A DNA stretch of 34,279 nucleotides from Eubacteriales bacterium (lineage in GTDB: Bacteria > Bacillota > Clostridia > Lachnospirales > Lachnospiraceae), in assembly GCA_030524125.1 (NCBI GenBank), contig JAUNHB010000023.1, positions 1-34,279 on the forward strand, in the 5' to 3' direction. The first letter of the stretch is position 1, and each line of letters opens with the position of its first letter. The notes beneath the pieces were generated by a model. The model was not told where the DNA came from and made no database searches. It was given only the letters and a program-made list of their open reading frames with translations. Below are positions 15,722-24,371 of this stretch, in pieces. A program made the position numbers and the translations under genes.

Positions 15722-17207
15722 AGGGCTCCCCCTCTCTTTTGTCGCTGTAATCCTCTTTCAACTCCTTCGGGATCCGTATGATCACGGAGACGCCGGCCCC
15801 CGGAGCGCTTTGAAGCTCAAATTCCTCCTCGCCGCCGTAGCAGAGGGTCAGCCGCTCCCGGATATTGTGAAGACCGATGGAATCGCGCTTCTCCTGACAG
15901 GCGTCCGCGCACGGTTCGTTCAGCCGTTTTAAAAGATCTTCCGGGATTCCAACGCCGTTGTCCCGGATGATGATCTCGATCCGCTCTCCGTCCCCGCTCT
16001 CCGATACCAGGATCAGGATCTGCCCCAGCTCGAAGGACGGCTCCAGTCCATGAACGATGGAGTTTTCCACAATGGGCTGCAAGCTCATCCACGGAAGCCG
16101 GATCTCATCCGGATCCAGCGGGGGAGCGATGGAAATCTGCAGATCCAGAGGAAAGGAAAAGCGGGTTTTCTGAAGAAACACGTAAGAACGGATAATGTCC
16201 AGTTCCTCCGTCAGCGTGACGGAGGATTTCATGCTGTGCAGAGAGTAGCGGAGATATTTGCATATATTTCCGACAATTTCCACGGTCTCAAAGGACCCCT
16301 CGCTCATGGCGGACTGGGATACGGTGGTCAGGAGATTAAACAGAAAATGCGGATGGATCTGCGCCAGCAGGGCACGGTAGCGGGTCTCCTTGTATAAAAG
16401 CTCCAGACGGGCCTGCTCTCTGGAATCCTCCAGCGCTTTTTGCAGACTGGCCGTCATGGAGGCGAAGGTGGCGGACAGCAGATGGATCTCCTGAAAATTG
16501 GTCTCCACCGCGGGAACCGCGTTCAGATCTCCGGCTCCGATGCGGGATGCGGTCAGGGCCAGCCGCTCCAGAGGTCTGGAAATATTTTCTGATATGCGCC
16601 GGCTCAGGACGGCGGCCAGCACGGCCGAGACGGCGAGGACGATCAGAAAGAAAACGGTCAGCCGGTGAAAAAGATGGAGCATGGCGGAATACTGACTGGT
16701 ATTGTTCTTGATCTCCATATCGAGAAAATCGTCAAGCGTATCCTGGATGTATCCGCCGATCTTTACCCCTTCCTCATAGTCTTCAATATAGGTGCGGGTC
16801 TGAGGATAGTACTTGTACATGCTGGAGTAATTGGAATACAGGTTGATGTAGGTGATCACATAGCGGTCGTACAGATTCTGCAGGCTGACGACAGTCTGGA
16901 AGGCTTCGTCGGTGGAGGCGGAGGCGGAGAGCTCCTCCAGATGCCCGCCGATGTCCACGATCGCTTCGTCGTACTGGCGGAAATAATACAGATCCTTGGT
17001 CAGAACATAATCCCGGATATACTGGTTGCAGTATTCCACGTCCCCGGAGATCTCAGAGGAGATCGCAATTTTGTCAAAGATCGCCGTGTACATACGGTTC
17101 ATGGCAAGCATCCCGGCGCCGAAGAGAACGCACAGGAGAGAAAACATGCCGATGATGATCAGCAGGTATCGACGGATGTGATGCTTGATAGCCGGAATGG
17201 ATCTCAT
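15699..17207 (-). CDS. Sensor histidine kinase, YesM/LytS type
   Basis: The 502-residue membrane kinase has a first membrane segment at about 13-33, an extracellular region to about 175 and a second segment at about 180-200. A HAMP linker follows (RRISENISRPLERLALTASRIGAGDL). A coiled stretch leads to the His_kinase domain (PF06580), with the phospho-acceptor histidine in AQIHPHFLFNLL. The ATPase part has the N box in PIVENSIVHGLEP and DNGVGIPEDL plus GLHNIRERL. The start at 17207 follows CGAGGAGGATT and overlaps the stop of the binding-protein gene by ATGA, indicating coupled translation. Together the three genes look like a ligand-sensing system in which the anchored binding protein feeds the kinase. 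Confidence 0.93.
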   Translation of the reverse strand: MRSIPAIKHHIRRYLLIIIGMFSLLCVLFGAGMLAMNRMYTAIFDKIAISSEISGDVEYCNQYIRDYVLTKDLYYFRQYDEAIVDIGGHLEELSASASTDEAFQTVVSLQNLYDRYVITYINLYSNYSSMYKYYPQTRTYIEDYEEGVKIGGYIQDTLDDFLDMEIKNNTSQYSAMLHLFHRLTVFFLIVLAVSAVLAAVLSRRISENISRPLERLALTASRIGAGDLNAVPAVETNFQEIHLLSATFASMTASLQKALEDSREQARLELLYKETRYRALLAQIHPHFLFNLLTTVSQSAMSEGSFETVEIVGNICKYLRYSLHSMKSSVTLTEELDIIRSYVFLQKTRFSFPLDLQISIAPPLDPDEIRLPWMSLQPIVENSIVHGLEPSFELGQILILVSESGDGERIEIIIRDNGVGIPEDLLKRLNEPCADACQEKRDSIGLHNIRERLTLCYGGEEEFELQSAPGAGVSVIIRIPKELKEDYSDKREGEPYAHDTDR

Positions 17208-18076
17208 AAGGAATCCTCCTCGTTCTGTGTCAGCCGATCCAGCAGGAGCGCTCCTTCATATCCTATCTCATAGTAGTCGGTGCGGATCAGGGCGTCCGGA
17301 AGCGTTGCGTCAAAATATTCTCCGCTCACATATGGGTCGTCGCAGCCGATGATTCCGGGAGAGGTAAAAAGAGAAGAATCCAGATATCTGACGGCTGAGG
17401 CAGTGCTGGCCGCATCCGTGCAGAACAGGTACCGGATCTGATTTTCCAGGATGTAGTCCTCCACCTGATCCGTGGAGGAGACGATATCGATATTGAGCGC
17501 AAGAGTACCGGAGACAGAGATTCCGTTTTGTGCAAGACAGTCGGAAAAGGCGGACGCCCGGTTCTGATAGACAATGTTCTGCTGATCACCGATCAGAATG
17601 TAGATGTTCTCCGGGTCGGACGCGACGCTTAAAAATTCCAGAGCCGCCTGTCTGCCGACAGACTGCGCGCTGGCGATGCAGGGGACATCGTCGGAAATAC
17701 GGTTGAGGAGAGTCACAAGGCCGACTCCCTGACGGCGGATGGTATCCAGCATATCGAGTCCTTCCGGACCGTTGTCCATGGGACAGAGGAGGATGCCGTC
17801 GAAGCCGCTGAGAAGAGCTTTGTCCACTTCAGCCTTCTGCTCCTCGAAGGAGGAGACTTCCAGAAATCTGATATAGACATGAAGTTCCTCGGACGCGGCC
17901 GAAAGCCCTTCCGAAAGCTGCAGATTCTGCCCAATCGTATCGGTCGGAACGATGACGGCATACCGCTTCAGGAGACGATCGGAGTGCGCTCCGACAGAGG
18001 CGTTGAACCGGATACAAAGAAAACAGCCGATCACGGCGAACAGAAAGGCAAACGGCAATAGTTTTGCGTGCTTCAT
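17204..18076 (-). CDS. Membrane-anchored periplasmic-binding-protein sensor (sugar-type fold)
   Basis: The 290-residue protein starts with KHAKLLPFAFLFAVIGCFLC, an uncleaved anchor or signal segment. The rest resembles the Peripla_BP_4 fold used by ribose/xylose binding proteins and LacI: SFEEQKAEVDKALLSGFDG, ILLCPMDNG, IYILIGDQQN, CTDAASTASAVRYL and PGIIGCDDPYVSG. I chose the start at 18076 because GGGAG lies at good distance. In-frame ATGs at 18115 and 18142 would extend the cytosolic N-terminus by 13 or 22 residues. It is the first gene of a kinase/regulator operon. Known XylFII-LytS-YesN systems in Clostridia have this architecture. The ligand here is unknown, and the divergent transporter is of amino-acid rather than sugar type. 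Confidence 0.85.
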   Translation of the reverse strand: MKHAKLLPFAFLFAVIGCFLCIRFNASVGAHSDRLLKRYAVIVPTDTIGQNLQLSEGLSAASEELHVYIRFLEVSSFEEQKAEVDKALLSGFDGILLCPMDNGPEGLDMLDTIRRQGVGLVTLLNRISDDVPCIASAQSVGRQAALEFLSVASDPENIYILIGDQQNIVYQNRASAFSDCLAQNGISVSGTLALNIDIVSSTDQVEDYILENQIRYLFCTDAASTASAVRYLDSSLFTSPGIIGCDDPYVSGEYFDATLPDALIRTDYYEIGYEGALLLDRLTQNEEDSL

Positions 18077-18113
18077 GTATTTCTCCCAGTGTTGTCCTGA
18101 TAGTTGCTGTTTC

Positions 18114-18142
18114 ATTATGTCATTTTTTGTGCGAATACGCAA
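18114..18142 (-). promoter_or_regulatory. Putative promoter of the sensor/kinase/regulator operon
   Basis: On the minus strand, TTGCGT (18142-18137), a 17-bp spacer and CATAAT (18119-18114) lie upstream of the 18076 start. The -35 box lies about 5 bp from the large inverted repeat. The boxes are imperfect, which suits an activator-dependent promoter. Confidence 0.45.
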
Positions 18143-18146
18143 GCAA

Positions 18147-18200
18147 AATTCGGTATTTTTTTGTTCTTTTCCGTCAAAATAACAAAAAAATACCAGAATT
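18147..18200. promoter_or_regulatory. Long A/T-rich inverted repeat between divergent operons
   Basis: The arms ggtatttttttgtt (18152-18165) and aacaaaaaaatacc (18181-18194) are perfectly complementary over 14 bp. They are extended by aattc/gaatt with a one-base bulge. The 15-bp centre is cttttccgtcaaaat. It sits just upstream of the minus-strand promoter and about 46 bp upstream of the transporter promoter. In an otherwise GC-rich genome this is a good candidate operator or DNA-bending site shared by both operons. It is not at the end of any gene, so a terminator role is unlikely. Confidence 0.6.
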
Positions 18201-18245
18201 ATCTTGGGAAATCCGGTAAAAATTTGGGGACTTGGGGAGGAACGC

Positions 18246-18274
18246 TTGTGCTTAAACGGACAGATTGCTATGAT
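18246..18274 (+). promoter_or_regulatory. Putative promoter of the LIV-type transporter operon
   Basis: TTGTGC (18246-18251), a 17-bp spacer and TATGAT (18269-18274). The leader of about 57 nt carries a small gccgcctta/aggcg hairpin and then GGGAGGT before the first gene. Confidence 0.55.
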
Positions 18275-18337
18275 GACCTCACAATCTGACGCCGCCTTAG
18301 GGGGAGGCGAAAATCTATCTTTTACGGGAGGTATATC

Positions 18338-19510
18338 ATGAAGAGCAAAAAGGGAAGACTGATCAGTCTGTTGCTGGCAGGAGTTTTACTGACAGGATGC
18401 GGGAGCGCGCAGGCAGGAGGCGGCGATACGGCATCGGAAAGCGGTTCGGGAGACGAACCGGTCTATTTCGGCGTGGCGGCGTCCATCACCGGAAATATGG
18501 CCGAGACGGGAGTCATGATGGACGTGGCGGCCAGAATGGCCGTGGATGAGATCAACGCGTCGGGAGGCATCAACGGACGCCCGATCGAGCTGGTGCTGGA
18601 GGACACAAAGGCCGATCCGAAGGAATCCACCGAGGTGGCGAGAAAATTCGTGGAGGATGACCGGATTATGGCGGTGCTCGGTGATGTGACTACTTCGCAG
18701 GTTATGGCGGCGGCGCCGATCTACGAGGACGGGGGACTCGTACAGTGTACGCCCACGGCTTCCGGCAATGACTTTCCGGCGATGGGAGAGTATCAGTTCT
18801 CCACCGCGGGAAGGGCGGCCGATGAGATCCCGGCTTTTGTACAGAATGTGCTGATCGACACGCTGGACTGCCAGAATCTGGCGATCATCTACATGAACAA
18901 CGACTGGGGGCTGGAGATCGCGCAGTCCGCAAAAGCGGAATGTGAGAAGAACGGGATTCAGGTGGTGTCCGAAGAGAATTTCCTTGAGGGCGAAAAGGAT
19001 TTCACATCCGTGCTGTCCAAAATCCGTCAGACGGATCCGGACGTACTCTTTGTGGCGGCTCAGTACACGGAGGGAGCGCTGATCGTCAATCAGGTGAAGC
19101 AGATGGGGTGGGACGTCATGATGACGACGCAGGGATCTCTGGTACAGTCCAGTTTCTGCGCGCTCGTGGGGGACGACGCCAATATCATCGGTCAGTGCCC
19201 GATCGTGTTCTGCGAGGACATTCCGGACGCCTATGAGTTTGCTCAGAGATTTGTGGAGTATGAAGGCTCCGGCGGTATCCAGCCGACTCTTCGTGCGGCG
19301 GCCACCTACAATGCTATGAGAATGCTCGCGCAGGCGGCGGAGAACTGCGGAGACGATCTGAATCGTGCGAACCTGAGAGATCAGCTGGCTGCGATCAAGG
19401 ATTTTGAAGCGCTGGGCGGGACAAAGATCTCGTTCTCTGAGGAAGGATATGTGAACCTGCAGTACTGCGTCGTTGACATTGAGAACGGACAGTGGGTGCC
19501 GCTGGACTAG
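18338..19510 (+). CDS. ABC transporter substrate-binding lipoprotein, LivJ type (Peripla_BP_6)
   Basis: The 390-residue product has a lipoprotein signal: a basic MKSKKGR start, a hydrophobic core and the lipobox LLTGC with the lipidated cysteine C21. A Gly/Ser-rich tether follows. The mature part begins EPVYFGVAASITGNMAETG, then MAVDEINASGGINGRPIELV, VLGDVTTSQVMAAAPIYED and DVLFVAAQYTEGALIVNQV, all typical of branched-chain-amino-acid-type binding proteins (PF13458 and relatives). These proteins also bind amides, urea, aromatic compounds and peptides, so the ligand is open. It is followed by the complete permease and ATPase set. RBS GGGAGGT. Confidence 0.92.
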   Translation: MKSKKGRLISLLLAGVLLTGCGSAQAGGGDTASESGSGDEPVYFGVAASITGNMAETGVMMDVAARMAVDEINASGGINGRPIELVLEDTKADPKESTEVARKFVEDDRIMAVLGDVTTSQVMAAAPIYEDGGLVQCTPTASGNDFPAMGEYQFSTAGRAADEIPAFVQNVLIDTLDCQNLAIIYMNNDWGLEIAQSAKAECEKNGIQVVSEENFLEGEKDFTSVLSKIRQTDPDVLFVAAQYTEGALIVNQVKQMGWDVMMTTQGSLVQSSFCALVGDDANIIGQCPIVFCEDIPDAYEFAQRFVEYEGSGGIQPTLRAAATYNAMRMLAQAAENCGDDLNRANLRDQLAAIKDFEALGGTKISFSEEGYVNLQYCVVDIENGQWVPLD

Positions 19511-19534
19511 AAAGCGGAACAGAAGGAGAAGAGC

Positions 19535-20413
19535 ATGTATTTTTTGGAGCAGCTAATCAATGGAATCTGTCAGGGTTCTATTTACGCCCTGGTGGCCATC
19601 GGCTATACGATGATCGTAGGTATCATCGGACTGGTCAGCTTCTGCTACGGAGAGACGGTCATGCTGGGAGCGTTTGTCAGCTATATGGCGTTTACCTATC
19701 TGGGAGACCATATACTGATCGCATTTCTGGTCAGCTTTCTCGGAACGGCGGTGCTGGGGATCGCCATCCACAAAATCTGTTATGAGCCGTTTTTTGAATC
19801 GCCCAGGCATATTTCGCTGACATGCACGATCGGCGCGGGCATTCTGATCAAGAGCGCGATCCAGATCGTGACAAAATCGGAGACGAAGGCGATCCCGCAG
19901 ATCTTCGGATCGGGATATCTGTCGCTGGGGCAGATCCGCATCGGGTATGTGCAGCTGGCGATCATCTCCATTGTGATCGTGCTGAGCATCGGACTGTCGT
20001 TCTTCCTGAACAGGACCAGAACGGGGATCATGCTCAAGGCGGTCAGCCAGGACAAAAAAGCGGCGGCGCTTCTGGGGGTAAACGTAAGCTCCGCCACACT
20101 GATCGGAAACTTCGTGGGATGCGGCCTGGGCGGCGTGGCAGGGATGCTGTACTCAGTCTATTACGGAGCGTTTCAGGCGACTATGGGAGGCGCGATTGGC
20201 ATGAAAGCGTTCAGTTCGTCGGTGCTGGGCGGCCTGCACGACATTGCGGTATCGGCGCTGGGCGGACTTGGGATCGGCGTTCTGGAAAATATCGGGATCT
20301 CGCTTGCCGGGACAGGGTACCGTGATCTGATCGCCTTTATCTTCCTGATCCTGGTACTGATCTTTATGCCGTCGGGACTGTCGATGCCGACCAGAAGGAG
20401 GAAGAAGAAATGA
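19535..20413 (+). CDS. ABC transporter permease, LivH type
   Basis: The 292-residue inner-membrane permease has about eight hydrophobic segments. It opens with FLEQLINGICQGSIYALVAI, the family signature, and carries the permease motif region around LLGVNVSSATLIGNFVGCGL. Positively charged residues at the C-terminus (PTRRRKKK) suggest a cytosolic end. It pairs with the LivM-type permease, whose ATG overlaps its stop by four bases. RBS AAGGAGAAG. Confidence 0.93.
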   Translation: MYFLEQLINGICQGSIYALVAIGYTMIVGIIGLVSFCYGETVMLGAFVSYMAFTYLGDHILIAFLVSFLGTAVLGIAIHKICYEPFFESPRHISLTCTIGAGILIKSAIQIVTKSETKAIPQIFGSGYLSLGQIRIGYVQLAIISIVIVLSIGLSFFLNRTRTGIMLKAVSQDKKAAALLGVNVSSATLIGNFVGCGLGGVAGMLYSVYYGAFQATMGGAIGMKAFSSSVLGGLHDIAVSALGGLGIGVLENIGISLAGTGYRDLIAFIFLILVLIFMPSGLSMPTRRRKKK

Positions 20414-21417
20414 GGGAATTTACACACCGTCTGAAGGGGATGCTCCATGCGCATCCAAGAGCCGTGGGGGCGGCTCTTATCCTTCTGGCGCTGCTCCTCC
20501 CGTGGCTTCTGCCGAGCAGCTATCTTCGGGGGATCGCCGTCCGGATCGTGCTGTATATGCTGTTCGCCACCGGACTGAATGTGACCAACGGCTATGGCGG
20601 ACAGTTCAACATCGGATTTGCGGGCTTTATGTGCGTGGGAGCCTACACGGCTGGGATTCTGGCCACATCCGGCCAGATCCCGTTTATCCCCGCTCTGATC
20701 GCGGCGGGACTGGTGGCGGCGTTTTTCGGATTTCTCATATCGCTGCCCACCTCCCGGCTGTCAGGTATGTATCTTTCCATCGTCACGATGGGATTTTCCG
20801 AGATCATCCGGATCATCGTGCTGAACTGGAGCGGACTGACGGGAGGACCGCTGGGGATCAAAAATATTCCGAGACCGAGCTTTTTCGGACTTGAGATCAA
20901 GACGCCGGTTGGATTTTACTATCTGGCGCTGGCGCTGCTTCTGATAGCCCTGTTCTGCGTGTACCGGCTGATCCACTCCAGAGTCGGGCGGGCATGGATC
21001 TCCATCCGCGAGAATCCTGACGCTGCAAGCTCGCTGGGCGTCAACATCCGTCTCTATAAAGCGATCAACTTTATGGTCAGTGCGTTTATCGCGGGCATGG
21101 GCGGCACGTTCATGGCGTTTTACTACCGTTATCTGGCCACGGACATGTTTATGATCGACAACGGACACGAGGTTCTGGCCATGGTCGTGCTGGGAGGAAT
21201 GGGAACGATGACAGGGCCCATGCTCGGCTCGCTTGTCATCAACCTTGTGACAGAGGCATTCCGCTTTGCGTCGGACTTCCGGCTGGTAGCCTACGCGGTG
21301 CTGATCATCGTCATGATGTGGGTGCGGCCGCAGGGGCTGGCGGGAGCCTCCAACAGTATTCTGGCCTCGCAGAGAGCCGATAAGAAAAAACAGCCGGAAA
21401 AGAGGGAGAAGACATGA
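20410..21417 (+). CDS. ABC transporter permease, LivM type
   Basis: The 335-residue second permease has a hydrophobic N-terminal segment AALILLALLLPWLLP. The LivM-characteristic GLNVTNGYGGQFNIGFAGFM follows at about 56-75. The cytosolic coupling region is SIRENPDAASSLGVNIRLYK and the C-terminal half has AMVVLGGMGTMTGPMLGS. A lysine-rich tail ends the protein. Both ends overlap neighbours by ATGA, showing tight translational coupling across the transporter genes. Confidence 0.93.
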   Translation: MREFTHRLKGMLHAHPRAVGAALILLALLLPWLLPSSYLRGIAVRIVLYMLFATGLNVTNGYGGQFNIGFAGFMCVGAYTAGILATSGQIPFIPALIAAGLVAAFFGFLISLPTSRLSGMYLSIVTMGFSEIIRIIVLNWSGLTGGPLGIKNIPRPSFFGLEIKTPVGFYYLALALLLIALFCVYRLIHSRVGRAWISIRENPDAASSLGVNIRLYKAINFMVSAFIAGMGGTFMAFYYRYLATDMFMIDNGHEVLAMVVLGGMGTMTGPMLGSLVINLVTEAFRFASDFRLVAYAVLIIVMMWVRPQGLAGASNSILASQRADKKKQPEKREKT

Positions 21418-22220
21418 CCATACTGGAAGGAAAAAGCGTGAGTAAGCATTTCTCCGGACTGAAGGCGGTGGACCAGGTGGATATGAAGGTGGACGAGGGG
21501 GAGATCTTCGGGATCATCGGGCCGAACGGAGCGGGAAAGACGACGTTCTTCAATCTTTGCTCCGGCACATATCCGGTCACCTCCGGGGAGATCTGGCTGG
21601 AAGGAAAAAACATTACCGGAAAGCACCCGGAGGAGATCGCCCATCTGGGACTGGCCCGCACGTTTCAGAATATCAAGCTGTTCACGCAGATGACTGTGGC
21701 GGAAAATATTGCCATCGGGTTTCACATCCGGACGAAAACGAATATTTTTGACGCCATCACCCGCAACCGCCGTTTCCGGGAGGATGAAGCCTACATCGCC
21801 AGGAAAACAGACGAGATCCTGGAGAGGCTGGGGCTTTCGGAGTACAAGCATTACAAGGCGGCCAATCTGTCCTACGGAATGCAGCGGAAGGTGGAGATCG
21901 CCAGAACGATGGCGCTGGAGCCGAAGATCCTCCTGCTGGACGAACCGGCGGCGGGCATGAATCCGATGGAGACGCAGGAGCTGTCGGAATTTGTGAGGAA
22001 GCTCAACGATGACGGATATACGATCGTGGTGATCGAACACGATATGAAATTTATCATGAACCTCTGTGACCGGATCCTGGTGCTGAACTACGGGCGCAAG
22101 ATCTGCGAGGGCGTTCCGGAGGAGATCAAACGCAACCGGGAGGTGCAGGAAGCCTATTTCGGAAAAGGGCTTGCCGCAGGAAACGCCGTAAAGGTGGAAG
22201 GAGAGGAAACGCTTGCTTAA
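21414..22220 (+). CDS. ABC transporter ATP-binding protein, LivG type
   Basis: The 268-residue cytosolic ATPase shows Walker A GPNGAGKTTFF (about 38-48) and the Q-loop region ARTFQNIKLF characteristic of LivG. The signature is LSYGMQRKVEIART, Walker B is ILLLDEPAAGMNP, and the H-loop histidine is in VVIEHDMKFIM. The Liv family's extended insert IRTKTNIFDAITRNRRFRED is present. It overlaps LivM by four bases and the next ATPase by eight. Confidence 0.95.
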   Translation: MTILEGKSVSKHFSGLKAVDQVDMKVDEGEIFGIIGPNGAGKTTFFNLCSGTYPVTSGEIWLEGKNITGKHPEEIAHLGLARTFQNIKLFTQMTVAENIAIGFHIRTKTNIFDAITRNRRFREDEAYIARKTDEILERLGLSEYKHYKAANLSYGMQRKVEIARTMALEPKILLLDEPAAGMNPMETQELSEFVRKLNDDGYTIVVIEHDMKFIMNLCDRILVLNYGRKICEGVPEEIKRNREVQEAYFGKGLAAGNAVKVEGEETLA

Positions 22221-22923
22221 GGTAGAACATCTGACAGTCCGTTATGGCCATATCCAGGCGCTTGAGGACGTCAGCTTTGAGGTAAAAAAGAATCAGATCA
22301 TCTCCCTGATCGGAGCCAACGGCGCGGGCAAGACCACGTCGCTGATGTCCATATCCGGGATGGTGCCGAAGATCGGGGGGAGCGTCGTCTTTGACGGAAC
22401 GGATATCTCCCGGCAGAAGGCTCATATGATCACGAGGAACGGACTTTCCCATGTGCCGGAGGGGAGACGTGTGTTTCCCGGACTGACGGTGGAGGAAAAT
22501 CTGGTCACGGGAACGATCGGGGCGGGAAAGATCAGCAAGGCCGTCATGCGGGAGCGGATGGAGGAAATGTACGAGCTGTTCCCGCGGATGCGGGAGAGGG
22601 CTTCCCAGACGGCGGGAACCCTGTCGGGAGGAGAGCAGCAGATGCTCGCCATCGCCAGAGGGCTGATGAACGATCCGAAGCTGATCATGCTGGACGAACC
22701 GTCGCTGGGGCTTGCGCCCAAGGTCGTGGACGAGATTTTCGAGCTGATATTGAAGATACGCGATATGGGTAAGACGGTGCTGCTGATCGAGCAGAACGCG
22801 GCGCTGGCGCTGTCTATATCCGATTACGCCTACGTGCTGGAGCTTGGACACATTACGCTTCACGGAACCGGGCAGGAGCTTTTGCATGATCCGATGGTCA
22901 TGAAAGCGTATTTGGGAATATAG
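22213..22923 (+). CDS. ABC transporter ATP-binding protein, LivF type (TTG start)
   Basis: The 236-residue second ATPase has Walker A GANGAGKTTSLMSISG, then the LivF-typical VPEGRRVFPGLTVEENL. The signature is LSGGEQQMLAIARGLM, Walker B is LIMLDEPSLGLAP and the H-loop region is VLLIEQNAALAL. The best start is TTG at 22213, preceded by GGAGAGG and overlapping the previous stop. With it the protein begins LKVEHLTVRYGHIQALEDV as LivF proteins do. No upstream ATG is available in frame near this position. Confidence 0.94.
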   Translation: MLKVEHLTVRYGHIQALEDVSFEVKKNQIISLIGANGAGKTTSLMSISGMVPKIGGSVVFDGTDISRQKAHMITRNGLSHVPEGRRVFPGLTVEENLVTGTIGAGKISKAVMRERMEEMYELFPRMRERASQTAGTLSGGEQQMLAIARGLMNDPKLIMLDEPSLGLAPKVVDEIFELILKIRDMGKTVLLIEQNAALALSISDYAYVLELGHITLHGTGQELLHDPMVMKAYLGI

Positions 22924-22937
22924 AGGAGAGATATGGC

Positions 22938-24371
22938 ATGAAGGATAGTGACAGAAAAAAGATCATCTCCATGGTGGAGCAAAGGGAGACGTATTTCCAT
23001 GCGCTCAGCGACGCGGTGTGGAGGACTCCGGAGCTGTTTTTTCAGGAGAAGCAGTCCTCCGGGACGCTGATCGCGGCGCTGGAGGAGCTGGGATTTTTCG
23101 TAGAGAAAAATGTGGCGGGAATCTCCACGGCATTTACCGGGACGTATGGGAGCGGACATCCGGTCATCGCGATTCTTGGGGAATTTGACGCGCTGCCTCA
23201 GCTGAGCCAGGAGGCGGCCTGCACGGAGAAAAAGCCGGTGGAGGAAGGCGCGCCGGGGCACGGCTGCGGGCACAACGCTCTCGGCGCGGCGTCCATGGCG
23301 GCGGCAGCGGCGGTGAAGGATTATCTGGAGGCGACCGGAGGACAGGGGACGATCCGCTATTACGGCTGCCCTGCAGAGGAGGGCGGATCCGGGAAATCCT
23401 TTATGGTGGCGGCGGGGGCGTTCCGCGACGTGGACGCGGCCGTCACATGGCATCCGGACACAAAGACCTGCGTGATGGGAGTGAACCAGCTGGCGATCCA
23501 GAGCGTGTATTTTACGTTCCATGGGAAATCGGCTCATGCGGCGGGGTGCCCGGATCTGGGACGAAGCGCGCTGGACGCATGCGAGCTGACCAATGTGGGA
23601 GTGAACTATTTAAGAGAGCATGTGGTGCAGGAGGCGCGGATCCATTACGCGTATCAGGACGTGGGAGGTCCTGCGCCCAACGTGGTCCAGGATCATGCCT
23701 GCCTGAAATACTATATCCGCGCGCCGAAGATCGGCCAGATGCTGGACATTGCCCGCCGGGTGAAGCAGATCGCCCGGGGCGCGGCGCTGATGACCGAGAC
23801 GGAGCTGGACGTCCGGGTAGAGTTCGGTATGTGCGACCTGCAGCCCAATGATGTGATCGGAAAGATCATGGCGGAGGAGCTGGCCGCGGCCGGGGGACCG
23901 GTATTCGACGAGGAGGACCGCCGTCTGGCGAGGGCATTCCGGGAGCAGTATTCCCGGGAGCTGATCGACAATGACATCAAGGATCTGGCAAACTATATGG
24001 ACACGGACAAAGCGGAGGCTTATCGGGATACGCTCCTGATGGATACGCCGCTGCCGTATTACAGAAAGTATGTGGCCAAGGCCGGATCCAGCGACGTGGG
24101 AGACGTAAGCTATGCGGTTCCGACGGCATGGCTCAATGTGGCGGGCTGCGCGTTCGGCACGCCGTTCCATTCCTGGTACGCGACGGCCATGTCCGGCTCT
24201 TCCATCATGCACAAGGCAATCACCTGCGCCGCAAAGACGCTGGCGCTGACGGCTGTCCGGCTCATGCGGGAGCCGGAGCGGATCCGGCAGGCGAAGGAGG
24301 AGCATGAGGCGGTCACGGGAGGAGTCTACACGAGTCCGATGAGCGGGGAGACTGTAAGATGGAATGGATAG
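22938..24371 (+). CDS. M20-family metallo-amidohydrolase, AbgB-like
   Basis: The 477-residue zinc-dependent hydrolase cleaves amide bonds in small acyl-amino acids or dipeptides. Family landmarks are AILGEFDALPQLSQE (D84), GHGCGHNALGAAS with metal-ligand C110, GCPAEEGGSGKSFM with the catalytic Glu pair, AAVTWHPD, and FHGKSAHAAGCPDLGRSALDA from the lid/dimerisation domain. The overall pattern is closest to AbgB, the p-aminobenzoyl-glutamate hydrolase subunit. No AbgA or AbgT partner is present. It begins 14 nt after the transporter ATPase and overlaps the next gene by 13 nt, so it very likely acts on the transported compound. The substrate is not readable from sequence. Confidence 0.9.
   Translation: MKDSDRKKIISMVEQRETYFHALSDAVWRTPELFFQEKQSSGTLIAALEELGFFVEKNVAGISTAFTGTYGSGHPVIAILGEFDALPQLSQEAACTEKKPVEEGAPGHGCGHNALGAASMAAAAAVKDYLEATGGQGTIRYYGCPAEEGGSGKSFMVAAGAFRDVDAAVTWHPDTKTCVMGVNQLAIQSVYFTFHGKSAHAAGCPDLGRSALDACELTNVGVNYLREHVVQEARIHYAYQDVGGPAPNVVQDHACLKYYIRAPKIGQMLDIARRVKQIARGAALMTETELDVRVEFGMCDLQPNDVIGKIMAEELAAAGGPVFDEEDRRLARAFREQYSRELIDNDIKDLANYMDTDKAEAYRDTLLMDTPLPYYRKYVAKAGSSDVGDVSYAVPTAWLNVAGCAFGTPFHSWYATAMSGSSIMHKAITCAAKTLALTAVRLMREPERIRQAKEEHEAVTGGVYTSPMSGETVRWNG

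Noticed and set aside
18147-18200. Rho-independent terminator
   Set aside because: The inverted repeat lies between divergent starts with no gene ending there, and its stem is A/T-rich rather than GC-rich.
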